A program made the translations under genes and the position numbers. Of a stretch of DNA of 5,301 nt, positions 1-4,275 are shown piece by piece. Below the pieces are notes generated by a model that saw only the letters and a program-made list of their open reading frames with translations, had not been told where the DNA came from and did no database searches. Position 1 is the stretch's first letter; each line of letters starts with the position of its first letter. Source of the DNA: an uncultured Oscillospiraceae bacterium (GTDB lineage Bacteria > Bacillota > Clostridia > Oscillospirales > Oscillospiraceae); assembly GCA_900758315.1 (NCBI GenBank), contig CAAERF010000065.1, forward strand, positions 1-5,301, given 5' to 3'.

Positions 1-296
1 ATTCGGGTAGCCATAGAGAACATGGGCACATTCCGGGCACAGCCCCATCATCTGTGAGGAGCCTTTGAAAAACAGGCTTCCGCACTCATCACAAACGGCC
101 AGTTCTTAAGTTGTCCCTGCACCTCTCTGGGCAGGTCGTTCCACAAAATATCGTATGTAAAATCCCGAATCTCCGGGTAACACTCCCGTGCGGTCTTTTC
201 CGCAATATCTCTATTCAGGTAGTGCATCTCTTGGTGGAAAAACCAGTTGAGTTTTTCCATCAGCCGATAGAGTCGGATTTGTTCTTCTTGGGTCAT
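1..296 (-). pseudogene. Frameshifted zinc-ribbon protein, 3' end beyond the left edge
   Basis: Function is unknown; it is the last visible gene of the minus-strand operon. It starts at the ATG at 294-296, with an AGGAGGAG ribosome site (304-311) that overlaps the stop of the preceding gene, so it is probably translationally coupled. The first ~64 codons give an acidic helical N-terminus (MTQEEQIRLYRLMEKL...). Near position 105 the good frame shifts. Frame 0 continues as NWPFVMSAEA... to a stop at 48-50. The neighbouring frame reads ELAVCDECGS, then LCPECAHVLYGYPN up to the edge. Two CxxC knuckles make the second frame clearly the genuine C-terminus, a zinc ribbon. One missing G in CTTAAG-AACTGG (minus strand) would join the two. 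It may be a real disabling mutation or a sequence error. From memory, small Firmicute proteins with a CPECAHVLYGY zinc ribbon exist, but I know no function for them. Confidence 0.75.
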
Positions 297-309
297 GGGA
301 TTGCTCCTC

Positions 310-543
310 CTATTTCAACTTCAGCACAAATCCCCAGATACTCACCACAATCAGGAGGACACCCAGCAGAAAGAAAACCACACGCCGGTATCCTCTGCTG
401 TGTCGATGAGCATCCCGCGTACCAGTGGGGTCGCAGAGCCAGTTCCAGTTGCGGATCGCCCCAATTAAAATCACGGCCCCGATGAGCACCGAGGCAATGT
501 ACCAATGCTCTTGCAAAAATGCTGTGATCTGTTCACTGTTCAT
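310..543 (-). CDS. Imm17-like small two-helix membrane protein
   Basis: Seventy-seven residues. A short N-terminal amphipathic part precedes a hydrophobic segment at about 14-30 (YIASVLIGAVILIGAI). A polar, basic linker with RNWNWLCDP and several His/Arg follows, then a second hydrophobic segment at about 55-72. The GAI-NW-W-DP motif after helix 1 and the R-rich turn before helix 2 resemble the Imm17 family of predicted immunity proteins, which are about 70 residues with two membrane helices. I assign this from memory of the family pattern, not from a search. The protein should sit in the cytoplasmic membrane. In such systems it would protect against a toxin, but the partner is not in the window. 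Its ATG follows the upstream gene's TAA with no gap, and the ribosome site is the AAAGGGGGG inside the last codons of that gene, which implies coupled translation. An otherwise unclassified two-helix membrane protein is the alternative. Confidence 0.7.
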   Translation of the reverse strand: MNSEQITAFLQEHWYIASVLIGAVILIGAIRNWNWLCDPTGTRDAHRHSRGYRRVVFFLLGVLLIVVSIWGFVLKLK

Positions 544-1053
544 TTACAGATACCCCCCTTTTTTTACATCATCGGGAGTTTCCTTTCGGATGATTTCCTC
601 CCGCTCTTTTAAATCCAGCTCCAGAGCTTTTTCCTCCTCCAGATATTCCTCGCAGTCCCGAACCAGCTTTTGAGCGGCTGGGGCATCCGGGGCCAGGGCC
701 AGCCAGCATTTTGCGTATTCATAGGCGGTGGCTGCGGAGCGGTATGCCATCAGGCAAGAATAGCCCATCCGGGAGTTCCAGTAAGGGTCGTTCTCTCCCT
801 GGGTGCGGACGGACTCCAGCAGATCAATGGCGTGTCGGATGAGATCCCCGTCCACTTCACCGTCGGTCCCATGCACTCCATGATCTCCCAGAACCGCCAG
901 ATTGCTGTAAGCCCGACTCAGCTTGACGGTCAGCAAATAGCCCCGCTCCTGTTCCGGGATAGCTTCGATGGCCTGGATGCACTGGGAATACTCGTCCTTG
1001 CTATTCCACTGTTCGAGTTGCTCCAGCAGCTCTATTTCTTCTGTCCGATTCAT
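544..1053 (-). CDS. TPR-like helical protein of unknown function
   Basis: One hundred and sixty-nine residues, soluble and acidic, with no signal peptide. Residues 1-55 look like a helical hairpin (LEQLEQWNSKDEYSQCIQAI, then an A-Y-NLA stretch at 48-53). Residues 75-140 look like TPR-type helix pairs with the usual W/Y/G/A and P spacing: DPYWNSRMGY, an Ala-rich helix, then LALAPDAP. The tail is a charged coiled-coil-like helix (138-158). Proteins of this kind act as binding scaffolds and commonly occur next to predicted immunity genes, but no specific role can be read here. The gene starts at 1053 with a modest AAAGGCGGTG site upstream, 21 bp after the preceding stop. Its TAA abuts the start of the Imm17-like gene. 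An unusual insert rich in Gly, Asp and His (56-70) separates the two helical parts. Confidence 0.8.
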   Translation of the reverse strand: MNRTEEIELLEQLEQWNSKDEYSQCIQAIEAIPEQERGYLLTVKLSRAYSNLAVLGDHGVHGTDGEVDGDLIRHAIDLLESVRTQGENDPYWNSRMGYSCLMAYRSAATAYEYAKCWLALAPDAPAAQKLVRDCEEYLEEEKALELDLKEREEIIRKETPDDVKKGGYL

Positions 1054-1074
1054 CGTTTCACCGCCTTTTCTGTG

Positions 1075-1353
1075 TTATCCCTTGCCTTTTTTGAAGTGTC
1101 CACTGCCTCGCCAGGTGTTGACCACACAGGTGAAGATCTGACCACAGTGCTTGCACCGAATCATGTGAGCCATAATTTCGTCTGCCCATCCATCCTCAGT
1201 CTTTACCTCCTCCAGCGGGCAGGTGGACTCCTCTGCCATCAGTTCAAATTGGCCTTGTCCCACCAACTGCTGAATATAAGCAATACAGGCCAGGTAGTCC
1301 TTGGGCGCATCAAATTTTCTCCATGTTTGAATGTTTCGGCAGTGCTCGCACAT
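1075..1353 (-). CDS. Small zinc-ribbon-like protein
   Basis: Ninety-two residues. The N-terminus carries MCEHC (Cys2, Cys5) and the C-terminal half RCKHCGQIFTC (Cys67, Cys70, Cys76), with Cys45 and His63 between. This could build one or two zinc sites. The middle (18-40) is a helix, DYLACIAYIQQLVGQGQFEL. The C-terminus ends in RGSGHFKKGKG, a basic glycine-rich tail. The pattern is that of small cysteine-rich proteins often seen in immunity-gene arrays. I do not know a biochemical role, and nothing indicates DNA binding specifically. The start is well supported: an AAGGAGGG ribosome site (1361-1368) lies 7 bp upstream and overlaps the TAA of the 460-residue gene, so translation is likely coupled. 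Confidence 0.8.
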   Translation of the reverse strand: MCEHCRNIQTWRKFDAPKDYLACIAYIQQLVGQGQFELMAEESTCPLEEVKTEDGWADEIMAHMIRCKHCGQIFTCVVNTWRGSGHFKKGKG

Positions 1354-1365
1354 ACAGAGCCCTCC

Positions 1366-2748
1366 TTACGCAAATACTTGCTGGTATTTCTCTTTCAGTT
1401 CCTTCGGTGCCGTCTTGATGGTCTTGCTGCCACCATTTTCGGAATCTTTTCCCCAGATGGCCCAGAGAAGGCTCTGCCAAGCGATGGCCCGGAATTTCGG
1501 GTCCTTGTCCTCTTCCGGCAGGAGATAAGCGGAAAAGCGGCGCTTGACTGTCAGCAGCGCATCCAGGCTTTCCGCATTGGCAATCAAGCTGTGGAATTCC
1601 TTGGCAGGCTTCAGCCACTGCATAGACAATGCGCCCCGCACCAATATTCCCAGTGTCCATAGTTGGAAACCAAACTTCCGGATAAAGGCATGAAGGAATT
1701 TCTCTTGCAGTGAGGAGTGCTCGTTGTCACAGAGATCCAAATACTCCGCCACCAGAGGTGCCCACTGTTCTCCCTCCAACCCCAGAGCGAACACTGCGAA
1801 AGAGCCAGGCATCGCACAGGCTTCATCCGCGAGGTTTTGGTACCACTCATCCTCCCGCATAGCCAGATGAACATATCGCTCCATAGCCGGATGCAGATTG
1901 GGGTGTTGTACAGCGCAGGCAAAGAGCTGATTGACTCCCTTCTTGGGTAGGCCGGGAATGGGCAGATAGAGTTTTTCCTTCCCACGGAACTCTACCGAGT
2001 AACTGTTGGGAAATTCCTCCTGCTCCAACACCGCACACAGGTAGTCCAGGATTTCAGCATAGCACTCCTCGGTGCAGTCCTTAGCCGTAATGCGGATGGT
2101 GGCAAACGCATCGTTGGCTGATGCGGTGAAATGCTCCGTCTTACGGCGCTGGATGTCCTTTGGCAATTTGCCGCTGCCGGCTGTTTTCAGCTGCTTTACC
2201 AGATCCGGGCGAAGCTGGGAAACCAGGCCGAGGATATGTTCGGTGGTAAGGGATTCAAAACTCTGTCCATACATCGTGCAGCAGACCGCCACATAGCAGG
2301 CAAAGTGCAGCAGACCTTCGTCCACATCCTCCGGGCGCAATTCCGGCAACACCGTGCATGGCGGAAAGACTGTAAAGCCATCGTCCCGCTCTCCCACAAG
2401 GAAGAACCGCTCCTGCACCTGCTTTTCTATGTACTTCTCCAATGTATAGCGGATCTCTTCCCAGCCAACCAGCCGCCGCATGGCATCGCAGACGGAAACA
2501 GCATCCTCACAGGGAAATTTCTTCAGCAGCAGTCCGGTCAAATACCGCTCCAGCAGTTGATCGGGAAGAAACGGTGTCCCGTTGTGATTTCGCACCACGG
2601 TCGGGTAGGCAGAGTGATTTTCACGGGCAGTGCCATTCAGCATATCCCGAATGCAGAGATCTGCCTCCGCCAGCACCTCTGGTGAAGTGTCCGGTTTATG
2701 AATCAGATAGTAGCGGTCATTTATGCCGTCGCGTTTTGGCAAACTCAT
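1366..2748 (-). CDS. Large protein of unknown function, first gene of the cargo operon
   Basis: Four hundred and sixty residues, no signal peptide or membrane segment, presumably cytoplasmic. I do not recognise a catalytic motif. Residues 60-115 are helical. Residues 145-160 form a Cys-rich hydrophobic helix (FACYVAVCCTMY). Residues 205-262 look alpha/beta (FATIRITA, YSVEFRGKEKLYLPIP). From about 285 to 410 there is a dense helical domain with ERYVHLAMREDEWYQ, MPGSFAVFALGLEGEQW, YLDLCDNEHSSLQEKFLHAF and LKPAKEF. That C-terminal part resembles a DUF family (possibly DUF6138) that I associate with immunity-type loci, but this is a weak memory match. The start ATG at 2746-2748 has a near-perfect AGAGGTGATC ribosome site 7 bp upstream. 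It is the first gene after a leader with an intrinsic terminator, so its expression probably needs read-through. The next gene's ribosome site overlaps its stop. Confidence 0.8.
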   Translation of the reverse strand: MSLPKRDGINDRYYLIHKPDTSPEVLAEADLCIRDMLNGTARENHSAYPTVVRNHNGTPFLPDQLLERYLTGLLLKKFPCEDAVSVCDAMRRLVGWEEIRYTLEKYIEKQVQERFFLVGERDDGFTVFPPCTVLPELRPEDVDEGLLHFACYVAVCCTMYGQSFESLTTEHILGLVSQLRPDLVKQLKTAGSGKLPKDIQRRKTEHFTASANDAFATIRITAKDCTEECYAEILDYLCAVLEQEEFPNSYSVEFRGKEKLYLPIPGLPKKGVNQLFACAVQHPNLHPAMERYVHLAMREDEWYQNLADEACAMPGSFAVFALGLEGEQWAPLVAEYLDLCDNEHSSLQEKFLHAFIRKFGFQLWTLGILVRGALSMQWLKPAKEFHSLIANAESLDALLTVKRRFSAYLLPEEDKDPKFRAIAWQSLLWAIWGKDSENGGSKTIKTAPKELKEKYQQVFA

Positions 2749-2755
2749 GCTTGAT

Positions 2756-2765
2756 CACCTCTTTT
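2756..2765 (-). promoter_or_regulatory. Strong ribosome binding site of the 460-residue gene
   Basis: On the minus strand AAAAGAGGTG, continuing into ATC, lies 7 bases before the ATG and matches the 3' end of 16S rRNA over many bases. It lies only about 10 bases beyond the T-run of the leader terminator, so the gene is well equipped for translation while transcription is gated. Confidence 0.7.
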
Positions 2766-2773
2766 CAGACAAT

Positions 2774-2820
2774 AAAAAAGCCCCACGCCGCACTGTCATA
2801 AAGACAGGCTGACGCAGGAC
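2774..2820 (-). terminator. Intrinsic terminator in front of the cargo operon
   Basis: On the minus strand GTCCTGCGTCAGC-CTGTC, loop TTTAT, GACAG-TGCGGCGTGGGGC form a long stem, about 17 pairs including G-U pairs, with a single bulged A on one side and T on the other. Six Ts (2774-2779) follow at once. The perfect inner stem CTGTC/GACAG (2793-2797 with 2803-2807) anchors it. It sits between the only clear promoter (2973-3001) and the first operon gene, so it acts either as an attenuator or as the end of a small RNA. Confidence 0.75.
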
Positions 2821-2966
2821 ATGAAGAAGCCGCGTTGAAGGAGCCGCATCCACCAGCGGATGTAGTTTCTTCAACAACCAAAATATTTTTTTCATATCTT
2901 AAAGCAGAAAATTGCTGTCCAATATATTTGTTCATAGCGGCACCATTTGTTCTGAGCGTAGTTTTA
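2774..2966 (-). ncRNA. Structured leader RNA or small RNA, about 190 nt
   Basis: Bounded by a recognisable promoter and an intrinsic terminator. The 5' two thirds is AT-rich. The 3' part is GC-rich and folds into two hairpins. The first has the outer stem GTTGAAG/CTTCAAC (2834-2840 with 2869-2875), a symmetric 6x6 internal loop and the inner stem CATCC/GGATG (2847-2851 with 2858-2862). The second is the terminator. I do not recognise a known riboswitch, T-box (no matching specifier or T-box core) or other RNA family. It could be a cis-acting attenuator for the operon or an independent small RNA. A 56-codon reading frame crosses it (2765-2935) but has only a weak ribosome site. Confidence 0.45.
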
Positions 2967-2972
2967 TATCTT

Positions 2973-3001
2973 ATTATATCACAGCACTCCTTCAATGAAA
3001 A
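2973..3001 (-). promoter_or_regulatory. Promoter of the leader and cargo operon
   Basis: On the minus strand the -35 is TTTTCA (2996-3001), followed by a 17-bp spacer and a perfect TATAAT -10 (2973-2978). TGA directly before the -10 (2979-2981) makes the TGn extended -10. Start of transcription is expected near 2966. This is the best promoter sequence in the window and the only convincing one for the five downstream genes. Confidence 0.65.
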
Positions 3002-3035
3002 TATTTTGTTGGAAATGCCAATGAAAAATTTTTGT
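2993..3035. repeat. Imperfect 17-bp direct repeat at the operon promoter
   Basis: CAATGAAAATATTTTGT (2993-3009) and CAATGAAAAATTTTTGT (3019-3035) differ at two adjacent positions and lie 26 bp apart, start to start. The first copy contains the -35 element, so the pair may be a regulator site. In AT-rich DNA a chance duplication is also possible. Confidence 0.4.
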
Positions 3036-3042
3036 GAATTTG

Positions 3043-3585
3043 TTAAGTCGTAGGGGTTGTTATTTCCATAGTATCTGGATGGATCAGAGTGATTGCTTTT
3101 CCGTTTCGTAAGGCATAATTGACTGTCTGTGCTGTGCCTGAGCGCAGCTTTTTCTGATTATCAAACACACCGATGATGTACTCTGCATGATCGACCATAT
3201 AATAATTTCTTTTTTTATAACTGGAAACATCCGCAGGATGTGAAATAACAATCGAATCGTTTGCGTTTTGGATCAGCTTTTTCAATCTATGTCTACTCTG
3301 ATCCGGCCATTTAGAGTCATAGCCGATGAAGGGAATTACAACGATAATTTTAATATCCTCGTATCCTGTTTGTGCTCTCAATGTTAGAAGCTGTTCTCCA
3401 CCCCACATATCCACACCAAGAGCACCGCCGACAAAAAAAGTACGGACAAATTTCTCGTCATGGAGTATGCGAAACTGCTCCAGGAGACATTCTTTCAGCT
3501 TTTGGCATAGAGGATCTTCCTCATTATATCCAAAGCAAAATCTTGTTGGTCTGTGGCCGGTAATGGCACAGGCATACTGATTCAT
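3043..3585 (-). CDS. SLOG-family nucleotide-binding protein (YpsA/DUF1273-like)
   Basis: One hundred and eighty residues with a Rossmann-like SLOG fold. Visible motifs in order: ITGHRP (8-13) after the first strand; FFVGGALGVDMWGGE (50-64), the glycine-rich loop that binds a nucleotide or ADP-ribose-like ligand; IIVVIPFIGYDSKWP (80-94); YKKRNYYMVDHAEYIIGVFD (123-142), with the conserved R-N and D; and SGTAQTVNYA (149-158), with a final strand ending in HPD. SLOG proteins are thought to sense or process nucleotide-derived signals; no exact reaction is known for this branch. I place the start at ATG 3583-3585 because AAGGGTGAT (3591-3599) lies just upstream. A GTG three codons earlier (3592-3594) is inside that ribosome site. 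It diverges from the XRE gene and shares a putative operator with it. Its base composition is more AT-rich than the cargo operon. Confidence 0.85.
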   Translation of the reverse strand: MNQYACAITGHRPTRFCFGYNEEDPLCQKLKECLLEQFRILHDEKFVRTFFVGGALGVDMWGGEQLLTLRAQTGYEDIKIIVVIPFIGYDSKWPDQSRHRLKKLIQNANDSIVISHPADVSSYKKRNYYMVDHAEYIIGVFDNQKKLRSGTAQTVNYALRNGKAITLIHPDTMEITTPTT

Positions 3586-3596
3586 ACAAATCACCC

Positions 3597-3625
3597 TTGA
3601 TAACTGCCTTGATTACGCATATAAA
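3597..3625 (+). promoter_or_regulatory. Candidate promoter of the XRE gene
   Basis: TTGATA (3597-3602), a 17-bp spacer and TATAAA (3620-3625) each match consensus at five of six positions. Start near 3632 would leave an untranslated leader of about 110 nt. The -10 abuts the TACGCAT half-site at 3614-3620, as expected for autoregulation. Confidence 0.5.
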
Positions 3626-3653
3626 GCAAAAATAACGCAAATAATAATGCGTA
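3614..3653. promoter_or_regulatory. Putative XRE operator: three ACGCA/TGCGT half-sites
   Basis: TACGCAT (3614-3620) and its reverse complement ATGCGTA (3647-3653) flank a third, direct half-site AACGCA (3634-3639). The two direct copies are spaced 20 bp, about two helical turns. The first overlaps the plus-strand -10; the last lies in the spacer of the minus-strand promoter. Assignment to the XRE protein rests only on position. Confidence 0.45.
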
Positions 3654-3670
3654 TAAAGGTTATATTACAA
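3641..3670 (-). promoter_or_regulatory. Candidate promoter of the SLOG gene
   Basis: On the minus strand TTGTAA (3665-3670), an 18-bp spacer and TATTAT (3641-3646). The -10 is good, the -35 moderate. Transcription would start near 3634, facing the XRE promoter, so RNA polymerases would run towards each other over each other's promoter. Confidence 0.35.
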
Positions 3671-3742
3671 AATTATAACACAACACATACGAAGTATCAA
3701 GAATGGCTTTCTGCTATGCTAAAAGAGCAGAGAGGTGAGCGT

Positions 3743-4057
3743 ATGGACGAAGAATTTATCCGCAATCGAATCACAGAATTACGATTGAAAAAAGGCGTTT
3801 CAGAATATCAGATGAGCATGGAGTTAGGGCAGAACAGAAGCTATATTCAGGCAATTTCTTCCGGGCGTTCTATGCCGTCTATGAAGCAGTTTCTCAACAT
3901 TTGTGAGTATTTTGAAATTACGCCGCTTCAATTTTTTGATGCACAGGAGAATAACCCTCAGCTTATCAAGAAGGCTTTGGACGGAATGAGAAAGATGTCA
4001 GATGACGATCTGATTATGCTGATTGGTTTTATAAGTCGCTTAAACACAGAAAACTAA
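3743..4057 (+). CDS. XRE-family helix-turn-helix regulator
   Basis: One hundred and four residues. An HTH_3/XRE domain spans about 6-64: FIRNRITELRLKKGVS (helix 1), EYQMSMELG and QNRSYIQAISSGRSMP (helices 2-3, with recognition residues around NRSYIQAI), then MKQFLNICEYFEITPLQFFD (helices 4-5). A short C-terminal helical tail (70-104), KMSDDDLIMLIGFISRL, may serve dimerisation. It is a DNA-binding repressor or regulator, most likely acting on the shared SLOG/XRE intergenic region. I chose ATG 3743 because AGAGGTGAG lies directly upstream (3731-3739). The same frame is open back to ATG 3647, but that ATG has no ribosome site and falls in the putative operator, and the extra 32 residues are not part of an XRE domain. 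The stop codon lies in the 5' arm of its own terminator. Confidence 0.85.
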   Translation: MDEEFIRNRITELRLKKGVSEYQMSMELGQNRSYIQAISSGRSMPSMKQFLNICEYFEITPLQFFDAQENNPQLIKKALDGMRKMSDDDLIMLIGFISRLNTEN

Positions 4058-4096
4058 CGATAGGAGGCAGTAAGTGTCCCGTCGTTAGTTTTTTCA
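4050..4096 (+). terminator. Terminator of the XRE gene
   Basis: AAAACTAACGA (4050-4060) pairs perfectly with TCGTTAGTTTT (4082-4092), followed by more Ts. The 21-nt loop is unusually large and contains AGGAGG followed at proper distance by GTG and three codons to TAG. The stop codon of the XRE gene is inside the stem. Confidence 0.6.
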
Positions 4097-4099
4097 TTT

Positions 4100-4229
4100 T
4101 ATGCGCAGCATATTGTGGCAAGCAATGCTTGTGGCTATCCATTTCGCCACAAACTGCTTGTTGAGGGCAGTGCCCCCAAGCCCCTTTGAACACAGAATTT
4201 CATTCTGTGGCTGCGCGTTCTGCGAACGC
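4100..4229. other. Hairpin array beside the relaxase, possible oriT
   Basis: There is no gene here. Consecutive inverted repeats: TATGC-GCA-GCATA (4100-4112); CAAGCA-A-TGCTTG (4119-4131); TTGTGGC at 4113 and 4129, each able to pair with GCCACAA (4146-4152); TTGAGGGC-AGT-GCCCCCAA (4161-4179, one mismatch); CACAGAAT-TTC-ATTCTGTG (4191-4209); and GCGTTC-TGC-GAACGC (4215-4229). Such density next to a relaxase gene is typical of transfer origins, though most are upstream of the relaxase and I cannot point to a nic site. Alternatives are stacked transcription stops or a recombination scar. Confidence 0.4.
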
Positions 4230-4233
4230 TTTT

Positions 4234-4275
4234 GACCAGGACCAGCTTATCGCTGGCCGTGGTCTTTTTCTTTTT
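4234..4275 (+). terminator. Plus-direction terminator overlapping the relaxase 3' end
   Basis: GACCAGGACCAGC (4234-4246), loop TTATC, GCTGGCCGTGGTC (4252-4264) give 13 positions with two mismatches, then TTTTTCTTTTTC. It would stop rightward transcription escaping the XRE gene before it runs antisense into the relaxase. The T-rich part encodes the Lys/Glu-rich end of the relaxase on the other strand, so some of the match may be coincidental. Confidence 0.4.

Noticed and set aside
100..112. Programmed -1 frameshift in the zinc-ribbon gene
   Set aside because: The sequence CAACTTAAGAAC has no X-XXY-YYZ heptamer, and slippage of the Lys tRNA would pair poorly. A one-base deletion is simpler.
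670..1662. A 330-codon open frame on the plus strand
   Set aside because: It lies antisense to three well-supported minus-strand genes with proper ribosome sites. Its protein is low in charged residues and shows no domain, and its openness follows from the codon bias of the opposite strand.
2131..2685. A 184-codon plus-strand frame
   Set aside because: It is wholly antisense to the 460-residue gene, without a convincing ribosome site or recognisable motif.
2936..2995. An extended N-terminus (MKECCD...) for the peptide frame crossing the leader
   Set aside because: Its TTG start lies upstream of the expected transcription start, in the promoter spacer, so it could not be in the transcript.
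2835..3053. A 72-codon plus-strand frame with a hydrophobic stretch
   Set aside because: It starts at a TTG within a hairpin arm, has no promoter, and overlaps the opposite-strand promoter and leader. The hydrophobicity comes from AT-rich codons.
3647..3742. A 32-residue N-terminal extension of the XRE protein
   Set aside because: The ATG has no ribosome site and lies in the inverted-repeat operator, while ATG 3743 has AGAGGTGAG at good spacing and starts right at the HTH domain.
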